Source of the DNA: Ensifer sp. PDNC004
Lineage (GTDB): Bacteria; Pseudomonadota; Alphaproteobacteria; Rhizobiales; Rhizobiaceae
Reading direction: 5' to 3'
DNA: 64,000 nt
Assembly: GCF_016919405.1 (NCBI RefSeq)
Contig: NZ_CP070352.1
Span: 1 to 64,000, forward strand
The position numbers and the translations under genes were made by a program. Position 1 is the first letter of the stretch, and each line of letters starts with the position of its first letter. The notes below the pieces were generated by a model. That model did not search any database. It was given only the letters and a program-made list of their open reading frames with translations, and was not told the origin of the DNA. This document shows positions 26,831-34,548 of this stretch, one piece after another.

Positions 26831-28311
26831 CCAACATCAAGGATTTGACGCTCGGTGAGCGCGCCGAAGGACGCACGCTTCTGACAGCGCAATGGGTGCT
26901 CGGGCACCGCGACGGTTCGCACCGGCTGATCCCGAACGGCGAAGTCGTCATCGAGGGCGGCACGCTGCTCTATGTCGGCCCGCGCTTCGAGGGTGAAGTG
27001 GCACGCCGCATCGATCTCGGCGCTGCCATGATCAGCCCCGGGCTGATCGACCTCGACGCGCTCTCAGATCTCGACACGACGATCCTTGCGATCGACCATC
27101 AGCCCGGCTGGGCCAAGGGTCGCGTCTGGCCGCTGAGCTACATCGAGCGCGGCCCCTATGAGATGTACACGCAGGAGGAGCTGGCGTTCCAGAAGCGCTT
27201 CGCCTTCGCGCAGCTTCTCTTGAATGGCATCACCACCGCAGCGCCGATCGCCTCGCTTTTCTATCGCGAATGGGGCGAGACCGTTGCTGAATTCGCCGCC
27301 GCATCCGACGCCGCAGGTGACCTCGGTCTTCGCGTTTATCTGAGCCCGGCCTATCGCGCCGGCGGCATGATGGTGACGGCGCCGGGTCAGCTCGAAGCGA
27401 TCTTCGACGAGGCAAGGGGTCTGAAGGGCCTTGACGACGCGATTGGCTTCATCCGTGACCATGAAGGTCGCCATGGTGGCCTGGTGAAGGGCCTGCTGGC
27501 TCCCGACCGGGTGGAAACCTGCACCGAGAAACTGCTGGTTCGCACCGCCGATGCGGCGCGCGACCTCAATTGCCCGATCCGGCTTCATGCTGCGCAGGGC
27601 ACGATGGAGGTCGACACCGTCCGCCGCCTGCATGGCAAGACGGCGCCGGAATGGCTGGCGAGCTTCGGTTTCTTGAGCGACCGGCTGATTGCGCCGCACG
27701 CAACGCATGCGACCGACAACGATCTGCGGCTCTATGCCGAAAATGGCGTGAGCATCGTGCACTGCCCGCTGGTTTCGGCCCGCGGCGGCAGCACGCTGAA
27801 CTCGTTCCGCTCGGTGAAGGCCCGCGGCGTCAACATTGCCATGGGCACAGACACCACGCCGCCGGACATGCTGATGAACCTGCTCGTCGGCCTGATTGCT
27901 GCCCGCGTCGTCGAAGGCGACCCGTCAGCCGTAAGTTGCGCCGATCTCTTCGACGCCGCGACACTTGGCGGCGCCAAGGCGCTCGGCCGCTCGGATCTCG
28001 GTCGCCTGGAAGCGGGCGCCCGTGCCGATATCGCCGTCTTCGATCTCATGGACCATCACATGGCGCCGGCGATCGATCCGATCACGACGCTCGTCGTCGG
28101 TGGTTCCGGACGCGTCACCAAGGCGGTTTTCGTCGATGGCCGTCTGTCGATGCGCGATGGCGAGGTGGCAGGCTTCGACATGAACGCGGCACGCGCGCAG
28201 GCACAGGTCCAGTTCGATGGCCTGATTGCCAAGTATCCGGAGCGGAGCTTCGGTCACCCGCCTGTCAGCGAGATCTTCCCGCCGAGCTACCCATTGGAGG
28301 TGCAGCGATGA
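26827..28311 (+). CDS. Amidohydrolase-fold protein lacking the HxH metal motif
   Basis: A 494-aa member of the TRZ/ATZ chlorohydrolase-like branch. The position that normally reads PGLxNxHxH is PGLIDLDALS (residues 71-80), so the first His is Asp and the second is Leu. HAAQ (254-257) stands where HxxE is usual, while the later APHATH (289-294) and GTDTTPPD (340-347, metal-type Asp342) remain. It may bind a metal differently or act without the usual hydrolysis. Encoded in tight overlap with the intact amidohydrolase and the ATPase genes. Confidence 0.8.
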   Translation: MTNIKDLTLGERAEGRTLLTAQWVLGHRDGSHRLIPNGEVVIEGGTLLYVGPRFEGEVARRIDLGAAMISPGLIDLDALSDLDTTILAIDHQPGWAKGRVWPLSYIERGPYEMYTQEELAFQKRFAFAQLLLNGITTAAPIASLFYREWGETVAEFAAASDAAGDLGLRVYLSPAYRAGGMMVTAPGQLEAIFDEARGLKGLDDAIGFIRDHEGRHGGLVKGLLAPDRVETCTEKLLVRTADAARDLNCPIRLHAAQGTMEVDTVRRLHGKTAPEWLASFGFLSDRLIAPHATHATDNDLRLYAENGVSIVHCPLVSARGGSTLNSFRSVKARGVNIAMGTDTTPPDMLMNLLVGLIAARVVEGDPSAVSCADLFDAATLGGAKALGRSDLGRLEAGARADIAVFDLMDHHMAPAIDPITTLVVGGSGRVTKAVFVDGRLSMRDGEVAGFDMNAARAQAQVQFDGLIAKYPERSFGHPPVSEIFPPSYPLEVQR

Positions 28312-29294
28312 CTGAACATGCCTCATCGGCCGTGCTCGACGTGCGCGGTCTCTGCGTCGAATTCCCCGGCCGCCATGGAACGGTGCAGGCGCTATCCGAC
28401 GTTTCGCTCAGCATTCGCCCCGGCGAAATCCTCGGCGTCGTCGGTGAATCCGGCGCTGGAAAGTCGATGACCGGTCTTGCCGTCCAGGGACTTCTGGAGC
28501 CGCCTGGTCGCATTTCCGGCGGCGAGGTCTGGGTCGGCGGCCGCCGCATCGACCAGCTCGACGACAAGCAGATGCAGCAGGTCCGCGGCCGGCAGATCGG
28601 CGCAATCTTCCAGGATCCGCTGACGTCGCTGAACCCGCTCTTCACCGTCGGGGCGCAGCTTGTCGAGACGATCCGCCTCCACTTGAAGCTGTCCAGGGCC
28701 GATGCCAAGGCGCGTGCCATCCAGCTCCTGAAGGAAGTCGGCATTCCGGCGCCCGAGGCACGTTATGACCACTATCCGCATCAGTTCTCGGGCGGCATGC
28801 GCCAGCGCGTTGTCATCGCCTTGGCGCTCGCCGCAGAACCGAAGCTGATCATTGCCGACGAGCCGACGACGGCGCTCGACGTCTCGATCCAGGCGCAGAT
28901 CACCTCGCTGCTTCGCCGTCTTTGCGACGATCACGGAACGGCGGTCATGCTCGTCACCCACGACATGGGCGTGATTGCCGAGACGGCCGATCGCGTGGCG
29001 GTCATGTATGCCGGGCGTCTCGTCGAGATCGGCCCTGTGGCCGAGGTACTGAAAAATGCCCGCCATCCCTATACGCGCGGCCTGATGGGCTCGATCCCGG
29101 CGCTTGGCCGCCGGGTCGAGCGGCTGAACCAGATCGACGGTTCCATGCCGCGTCTGAACGCGATCCCCGCCGGCTGCGCCTTCAATCCGCGCTGCCCGGA
29201 TGCCGGACCGCGCTGCCGCAAGGATCGGCCCGAACCGGCGCCGGTCGGGACCGGCGTCGCCGCATGCTGGCTCAATGCAGGAGGAGTGCTATGA
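28308..29294 (+). CDS. ABC transporter ATPase, DppD/OppD type
   Basis: A 328-aa ATPase with Walker [10 protein letters not shown], signature FSGGMRQR, Walker [13 protein letters not shown] and a C-terminal OppD extension with the cysteine cluster [14 protein letters not shown], which in this family can hold an iron-sulfur cluster or zinc. It starts inside the stop of the upstream amidohydrolase gene and energises the importer of this operon. Confidence 0.93.
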   Translation: MTEHASSAVLDVRGLCVEFPGRHGTVQALSDVSLSIRPGEILGVVGESGAGKSMTGLAVQGLLEPPGRISGGEVWVGGRRIDQLDDKQMQQVRGRQIGAIFQDPLTSLNPLFTVGAQLVETIRLHLKLSRADAKARAIQLLKEVGIPAPEARYDHYPHQFSGGMRQRVVIALALAAEPKLIIADEPTTALDVSIQAQITSLLRRLCDDHGTAVMLVTHDMGVIAETADRVAVMYAGRLVEIGPVAEVLKNARHPYTRGLMGSIPALGRRVERLNQIDGSMPRLNAIPAGCAFNPRCPDAGPRCRKDRPEPAPVGTGVAACWLNAGGVL

Positions 29295-30271
29295 GTGATG
29301 CCCTGACGGTCAACGACCTGACCTGCAATTTCGACGTTTCGGCACCCTGGCTGAACCGGGTGATCGAGCGCAAACCGCGGCAGTTCGTGCGCGCCGTGGA
29401 TGACATCAGCTTTACCGTACCCATGGGCGGTTGTCTGAGCCTCGTCGGCGAATCCGGCTGCGGCAAGTCGACGGTGGCGCGGCTGGTCACCGGTCTCTAT
29501 CGCGCCAGCGAAGGCGAGGTGCGGTTCGCACCGAGCAAGAACGGCGAGCCGCTCTCGGCTCAGATGATCTTCCAGGATCCCTATGCCAGCCTCAATCCGC
29601 GCTGGCGGGTGCGCAACATCATCGCCGAACCGCTGCGCGAGTTGAAGCTGCGCAACTCCGAAGCCGAGATCATGGAACGGGTCGGCGAGCTGCTCACGAT
29701 CGTCGGCCTTGCGCCCTCTGATGGCGCGAAGTTTCCGCACGAGTTTTCGGGCGGCCAGCGCCAGCGTATCTCGATTGCCCGCGCGCTTGCCGGCGAGCCG
29801 GAGTTCCTCGTCTGCGACGAGCCGACCTCGGCGCTCGACGTATCGGTCCAGGCGCAGATCCTCAACCTCATGCGCAAGCTGCAGGACGAGATGGGGCTGA
29901 CCTATCTCTTCATCAGTCACGATATGAGCGTGGTGCGTCACATGTCGGATCGGATCGCCGTCATGTATCTCGGACGCATCGTCGAGGAGGCCGACACCGA
30001 GACGCTCTTTGCCAATCCGCGGCATCCCTATACCCAGCTGCTGCTGGAGACGATCCCGGATATCACCCATCCGAAGCGCGGGCGCAGCATTGCGGCAAGC
30101 GAAGTGCCGAGCCCGCTGAACCCGCCGTCCGGCTGTACCTTCCATCCGCGTTGCCCGTTTGCAGACCAGCGCTGCAAGAGCGAGCGGCCGGAGATGCGCA
30201 GCTTTTCTGACGGTTCGCGTGCCGCCTGTCACCGCATCGAAGAAACGGTGAAGGCGATCAACGCAGCGTAA
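29291..30271 (+). CDS. ABC transporter ATPase, DppF/OppF type
   Basis: A 326-aa second ATPase with GESGCGKST, FSGGQRQR, FLVCDEPTSALD and the C-terminal CTFHPRCPFADQRC cysteine motif. It overlaps the upstream ATPase gene by four bases and is the last gene of the operon; a terminator follows 27 nt later. Confidence 0.93.
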   Translation: MSDALTVNDLTCNFDVSAPWLNRVIERKPRQFVRAVDDISFTVPMGGCLSLVGESGCGKSTVARLVTGLYRASEGEVRFAPSKNGEPLSAQMIFQDPYASLNPRWRVRNIIAEPLRELKLRNSEAEIMERVGELLTIVGLAPSDGAKFPHEFSGGQRQRISIARALAGEPEFLVCDEPTSALDVSVQAQILNLMRKLQDEMGLTYLFISHDMSVVRHMSDRIAVMYLGRIVEEADTETLFANPRHPYTQLLLETIPDITHPKRGRSIAASEVPSPLNPPSGCTFHPRCPFADQRCKSERPEMRSFSDGSRAACHRIEETVKAINAA

Positions 30272-30297
30272 CGCCGACCTCTTTCCCTGAAGCCTTG

Positions 30298-30334
30298 GGC
30301 TCCGTGTCGTGCCAGTCGCGGAGCCTCTTTTTTT
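30298..30334 (+). terminator. Terminator of the second ABC operon
   Basis: GGCTCCG (30298-30304) pairs with CGGAGCC (30319-30325), followed by TCTTTTTTTT. A standard Rho-independent terminator 27 nt after the last ATPase gene. Confidence 0.88.
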
Positions 30335-30555
30335 GCCGCCGGCAAGTTTCAGTCTTTGCTCCGGGCAAATCGCGCGCCCCTTTCGCACCGCTGTCGTCAG
30401 GCAAATGCTAGCCTGCTAACCGGAATTCAACGAAATAGACCGATGACCATTCCCGGGCTCCAACACTCACGTTAGGGTAAGGGCCGATGGCCGGACCGCA
30501 TCCCGCTTGGGACATCTGGCCGGGATCGAAATGCGTTGATTTGAAGAGTTGGCCT

Positions 30556-31203
30556 ATGAACACGACCTCCGACACCGATTTCCCCATCCTCAATGCCGTT
30601 GAAGCCCGCGTTCTCGGATGCCTGATCGAGAAGAAGGAAACGACGCCCGACGTCTATCCGCTGACGCTCAATTCGGCGCATTCGGCTGCCAACCAGAAAA
30701 CGGCGCGCGATCCGGTCATGGCGCTCGAGCAGGTCGAGATCCACCGCGCGCTCTCGTCCCTGGCGCAGAAGGGATTGGTCCGGCAGGCGTTTGCCTCGCG
30801 GGTCGAGCGCTACGAGCACCTCGCAGCCAACCGTTTTTCGCTGACGTCGCCGCAGATCGTCGTGCTCGGCCTGCTTCTTCTTCGCGGCCCCCAGACGGCC
30901 TACGAGCTTTGGGCGCGCAGCGAGCGCATGGCACGGTTCTCGTCGGTCGAGGAGCTGAAGGACAATCTGGATCTGATGATGGGCCGCCGGCCGCCGCTGA
31001 TCGTTCAACTGAACCGGGGTGCCGGCCAGCGCGAGGACCGGTTCGCGCATCTGTTGTGCGGTGACGTCGAGCAGCCTGCCGAAAGGGCCGTCGTGTCTTC
31101 GGCGCCGAGCGGCTCGGCTTTATCGGCCCTCGAAGAACGACTGGAAGCGCTTGAGCGCAAGGTGGCGACGCTCGAGGAGCAGCTCGATGCTCTGACGCGC
31201 TGA
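30556..31203 (+). CDS. YceH family (DUF480) protein
   Basis: A 215-aa protein of the YceH/DUF480 family: tandem winged-helix domains (LNAVEARVLGCLIEKKETTPDVYPLTLNSAHSAANQK at the start, LSLT-type second domain about 95-160) and a short C-terminal coiled coil (LEERLEALERKVATLEEQ). The family is widespread in proteobacteria with no settled function. I used the ATG at 30556, where the family begins. It separates the importer operon from the racemase and regulator genes and is probably not part of that pathway. Confidence 0.85.
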   Translation: MNTTSDTDFPILNAVEARVLGCLIEKKETTPDVYPLTLNSAHSAANQKTARDPVMALEQVEIHRALSSLAQKGLVRQAFASRVERYEHLAANRFSLTSPQIVVLGLLLLRGPQTAYELWARSERMARFSSVEELKDNLDLMMGRRPPLIVQLNRGAGQREDRFAHLLCGDVEQPAERAVVSSAPSGSALSALEERLEALERKVATLEEQLDALTR

Positions 31204-31225
31204 AGGCGTCAAGCTTCTGAACATA

Positions 31226-31260
31226 ATGTCACCGGGCGCGCCATGTGCGTCCGGTGACAT
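31226..31260. terminator. Hairpin between convergent genes
   Basis: ATGTCACCGG (31226-31235) and CCGGTGACAT (31251-31260) form a perfect ten-base-pair stem between the yceH-like stop and the racemase stop. It can act on both strands, but lacks a T run. Confidence 0.5.
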
Positions 31261-31272
31261 ATCGGGATGCGC

Positions 31273-32004
31273 TCAGCCGGCGTCGACCAACTGGCAGGCT
31301 GGTGTTTCCTTGGCACGCGGATAGTCGTAGGCGCCCACCTTAGAGGTGGCATAGCCGCCACCGACCAGCGCTTCGGCAAGCTTCACGGCCGCCGTCACGC
31401 CGTCGATCACGGGCATGCCGGTCCGCGCCTTCAGCCGATCGCAGAGCTCGGACATGCCGGCGCAGCCGAGGATGATCGCTTCCGCGCCATCCTCCTGACG
31501 TGCCTTCAGGATTTCCTGAACCAGCATCTCCTCGGTGTGGGCAAGATCCTCCTCCAGCGCCAGCACGGGCATGTCGACCGAGCGCACCTTGCGGCAGCGA
31601 TGGCCGGCACCGTAGGCCTCGGCCAGATCCTCGATGATCGGCACGGAGCGGGGCAGGGTGGTGATGATCGTAAAACGGGTCGCGATGTTCATCGCCACCT
31701 GCACGGCCGCCTGACAGATGCCGATGACCGGACCGCGGGCGATTTCGCGTGCAGCGCCAAGGCCGGGATCGTCGAAGCAGGCAATCACATAGGCATCGAC
31801 GCCGCGCGCTTCGCCCTTGCGGATCTCCGCAAGCATCGCCGGCACCGCCATCGCTTCGTCCGCGTGGCCTTCGATGCTGGCCGGGCTCGATGTCGGGTTG
31901 ATCGATTCGAGTTGCGTGTCGGATGCAGCGACGCGCTCGGCGCTGCGGTGCGCCTGTTCGGTCATCGAGCGGGTGGAGTTTGGATTGATCAGCAGGATGC
32001 GCAT
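31273..32004 (-). CDS. Hydantoin/allantoin racemase-like protein (Asp/Glu racemase superfamily)
   Basis: A 243-aa cofactor-independent racemase of the HyuE/HpxA group. The start MRILLINPNST is typical, and the two catalytic cysteines are in VIACFDDPGL (about residue 75) and ILGCAGMSEL (about 185). Members interconvert enantiomers of 5-substituted hydantoins or allantoin. It is three bases downstream of the flavin reductase gene on the same strand and divergent from the GntR regulator. In this context it may supply the right enantiomer to the amidohydrolases. Confidence 0.85.
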   Translation of the reverse strand: MRILLINPNSTRSMTEQAHRSAERVAASDTQLESINPTSSPASIEGHADEAMAVPAMLAEIRKGEARGVDAYVIACFDDPGLGAAREIARGPVIGICQAAVQVAMNIATRFTIITTLPRSVPIIEDLAEAYGAGHRCRKVRSVDMPVLALEEDLAHTEEMLVQEILKARQEDGAEAIILGCAGMSELCDRLKARTGMPVIDGVTAAVKLAEALVGGGYATSKVGAYDYPRAKETPACQLVDAG

Positions 32005-32007
32005 GGA

Positions 32008-32652
32008 TCAGCTCGTCTTCCGCATGGCGTTTGCAAGGGGGGCATAGGCGGCAATGTCGGGCGTCGGCATGACGAATTGACGATCCGATGTGATGTAGTT
32101 ATTGGCGTGCAGCCGTGCGATCGGCTGGTATTGCGACGGGTCGACGTAGCGGCCCTCCTCGTCGAGGCAGTCCTTGCGCACGTGCATATGCACGACCTCG
32201 CCGAGAACGATGACTCGGCGGTCGTATTCAATGAGCCGTTCGACACGGCATTCCATCGAGCAGGGCGACTCGACGATACGGCGGGCGCCAACCTTGAGGC
32301 CGTCAGCCGCTGTCAGTCCGGCGATTGCCACTTCGTCGACATCCGGCTCGAAGGATAGGCCGCAGACCAGCATCTGGTCGGCGATCGCCATGTCCACCAT
32401 GTTGACGACGAATTCGTTGGTACGCCGGATATTGGCGACCGTGTCCTTCTCTTCGCCGTTCGGGCGGGTCTGGATACCGAGGATGACGATCGGCGGGTCG
32501 TGCGAGAAGACGTTGAAGAAGCTCATCGGCGCGGCATTGTCCTGTCCGCTCGGCGAGAGCGTCGAGACCAGCGCGATCGGTCGCGGGCCGATGAAGTTCG
32601 TCAGCAGGCGGTAACGGTCCTGGGCCGGCAGTTCTGTGAAATCGAAGTCCAT
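32008..32652 (-). CDS. Flavin reductase-like (flavoredoxin) domain protein
   Basis: A 214-aa FMN-binding split-barrel protein of the flavin reductase/flavoredoxin family. It shows GPRPIALVSTLSPSGQDNAAPMSFFNVFSHDPP (about 22-54) and KDTVANIRRTNEFVVNMV. Such proteins supply reduced flavin to an oxygenase or act as flavoredoxins. No partner oxygenase lies in this operon. The ATG at 32652 is used; a start four codons earlier is possible. Confidence 0.82.
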   Translation of the reverse strand: MDFDFTELPAQDRYRLLTNFIGPRPIALVSTLSPSGQDNAAPMSFFNVFSHDPPIVILGIQTRPNGEEKDTVANIRRTNEFVVNMVDMAIADQMLVCGLSFEPDVDEVAIAGLTAADGLKVGARRIVESPCSMECRVERLIEYDRRVIVLGEVVHMHVRKDCLDEEGRYVDPSQYQPIARLHANNYITSDRQFVMPTPDIAAYAPLANAMRKTS

Positions 32653-32747
32653 CGGAGCTCTCAATTGGCGCCGCGGCCCGGGTTTGTGCCGGTCGCACGG
32701 TCGTGTTTAAGCGGTTGCCATTGCACATCAAGTTGCGGTACACAATA

Positions 32748-32769
32748 TTGTCTACAATTTTGTAGTCAA
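32748..32769. promoter_or_regulatory. Candidate GntR operator in the divergent promoter region
   Basis: TTGTCTACAA (32748-32757) and TTGTAGTCAA (32760-32769) form an imperfect inverted repeat between the flavin reductase and gntR starts. The left half differs by one base from the palindrome at 21966-21975 upstream of the importer operon. This supports autoregulation plus control of the importer operon by the adjacent regulator. Confidence 0.5.
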
Positions 32770-32843
32770 TATCTAACTGCAGCGGATGGAATTGACTTTG
32801 AGCGCCGCACGGCGAGAGTAAGCGAACGGCTAAGGGAGATTTC

Positions 32844-33530
32844 ATGTATAACGCGGACGAAGTCGCCGGTGCTCCGACGGCGATCATTTGCGAGAAGATC
32901 TGGCTTGCGATTGCAGAGCGTCGGCTACGGCCGGGAACGCGATTGAAAGAAGAGCAACTTGCCGAAATATTCTCCGTCAGCAGGGCGCGCATCCGCCAGG
33001 CACTGACCGCGCTCGAGCGCGATGGCCTTGTGACGATCATGCCGAACCGTGGCGCCTTCGTCTCCGAGCCTTCGGTGGACGAGGCACGCGATGTCTTCGT
33101 TGCCCGCAGGGCGATCGAGCAGCGCGTCGTCGAGCGCCTTTGCGAGCGCGCCAATCCCAAGGATATCGTCCGGTTGCGCGCCCATATCGAAGAGGAGCGC
33201 ATTGCCGGCCGGTCCGGCAATCTTTCTGATATCGTTCGGCTTTCCGGCGGTTTCCACCTGTTGCTCGCGGAGCTTTCGGGTTCTGCCTTCCTCTTCGGCA
33301 TCCTGCGAGACCTCGTGTCCCGGACATCCCTGATCACAGCGATGTACCGGTCGAACCACCTGCACAATTGCGGGCCGGACGAGCACCTGGCCGTGGTCGA
33401 GTTCATCGCTTCTCGCGATGTGGCGAGCGCGATCAAGGAGATGGCCGAGCACCTGAACCATGTGGAAGCGGAACTGGATCTGGACGAGGAGAAGGACCAG
33501 CCCCGCGATCTTCGCACTGCATTGCTCTGA
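32844..33530 (+). CDS. GntR family regulator, FCD subfamily
   Basis: A 228-aa FadR-type regulator. The winged helix is near residues 10-75 (PGTRLKEEQLAEIFSVSRARIRQALTALERDGLV), followed by an all-helical FCD effector domain with likely metal-binding His residues (LRAHIEEE, GGFHLLLAEL, EHLAVVEFI). Such regulators commonly repress catabolic genes until a pathway intermediate binds. Adjacent and distant copies of a shared palindrome mark its likely targets. Confidence 0.9.
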   Translation: MYNADEVAGAPTAIICEKIWLAIAERRLRPGTRLKEEQLAEIFSVSRARIRQALTALERDGLVTIMPNRGAFVSEPSVDEARDVFVARRAIEQRVVERLCERANPKDIVRLRAHIEEERIAGRSGNLSDIVRLSGGFHLLLAELSGSAFLFGILRDLVSRTSLITAMYRSNHLHNCGPDEHLAVVEFIASRDVASAIKEMAEHLNHVEAELDLDEEKDQPRDLRTALL

Positions 33531-33599
33531 TGCGGCGCGCGCGACCCATTGCACCGCACTTTAGAGGAGGCGGTGCCTGCCAGCAGACTGAAGGAAGAT

Positions 33600-34427
33600 A
33601 TGACCAACCGTAGTTATTATGCGCCGCATGGCGGCAACCCGCCCCAAACCCAACTGCTTTCGGATCGCGCGGTCTTCACTGAAGCCTATGCGGTGATTCC
33701 GAAAGGGACGATGATGGACATCGTCACCAGCTATCTGCCGTTCTGGGACAAGACCCGGCTGTGGATACTGTCCCGGCCGCTCTCCGGTTTTGCTGAAACA
33801 TTTTCACAATATATCATGGAAATCGCTCCGGGGGGCGGTAGTGACAAGCCCGAACTCGACGAGGGCGCCGAAGGCGCGATCTTCGTCGTTGAGGGCGAAT
33901 TGACCATCACGCTCGACGGCAAGGCGCACAAGATGCAGCCGGGCGGCTTCGCCTTCATCCCGCCGGCAAGCAACTGGACCGTTCGCAATGCAAGTGAAGC
34001 GACCGTTCGCTTCCACTGGGTGCGCAAGGCCTACGAGTATGTCGATGGCCTGCCCGCGCCGGAGGCCTTCTTCACCAATGAGGCCGAAATCACCCCGTCG
34101 CCGATGCCCGGCACCGAAGGCAAGTGGGCAACGACCCGCTTCGTCGACCCGACGGACCTGCGCCACGACATGCACATGACGATCGTCACCTTCGAACCCG
34201 GCGCGATCATTCCCTTTGCCGAGACGCACGTGATGGAACACGGCCTCTATGTGCTCGAAGGCAAGGCGGTCTACCGACTCAACCAGGATTGGGTCGAGGT
34301 CGAGGCCGGCGACTATATGTGGCTGCGCGCGTTCTGCCCGCAGGCTTGCTATGCCGGCGGCCCGGGCAAGTTCCGTTACCTGCTCTACAAGGACGTGAAC
34401 CGCCACATGAAGCTGCGCTCGCGTTAA
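33600..34427 (+). CDS. (S)-ureidoglycine aminohydrolase-like bicupin
   Basis: A 275-aa two-cupin protein close in length and motifs to bacterial ureidoglycine aminohydrolase (YlbA/AllE): RSYYAPHGGNPPQTQLLSDRAVFTEAYAVIP at the start, GAEGAIFVVEGELTITLDGKAH in cupin 1, and ETHVMEHGLYVLEGKAVYRLN with the metal-binding E/H set in cupin 2. The known enzyme releases ammonia from ureidoglycine in allantoin breakdown. Here it follows gntR by 69 nt with an AAGGAAG site before the ATG at 33600. No allantoinase or allantoate amidohydrolase of the classic type is present, so the real substrate may differ. Confidence 0.85.
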   Translation: MTNRSYYAPHGGNPPQTQLLSDRAVFTEAYAVIPKGTMMDIVTSYLPFWDKTRLWILSRPLSGFAETFSQYIMEIAPGGGSDKPELDEGAEGAIFVVEGELTITLDGKAHKMQPGGFAFIPPASNWTVRNASEATVRFHWVRKAYEYVDGLPAPEAFFTNEAEITPSPMPGTEGKWATTRFVDPTDLRHDMHMTIVTFEPGAIIPFAETHVMEHGLYVLEGKAVYRLNQDWVEVEAGDYMWLRAFCPQACYAGGPGKFRYLLYKDVNRHMKLRSR

Positions 34428-34451
34428 GCGAGCCCACGCTCGGAAAGACAA

Positions 34452-34484
34452 AACCGCGCGTTCCGGGGAACGCGCGGTTTTTCT
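34452..34484 (+). terminator. Terminator after the ureidoglycine aminohydrolase-like gene
   Basis: AACCGCGCGTTCC and GGAACGCGCGGTT form a long stem (about 34452-34479) followed by TTTTTCTTT, 25 nt after the stop codon. Confidence 0.88.
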
Positions 34485-34548
34485 TTGCAATCAATCGGTT
34501 ATGGCGGCATCCGCAGACCGTTTTTTAATGGAAGCGGCGTCCGCTTGC

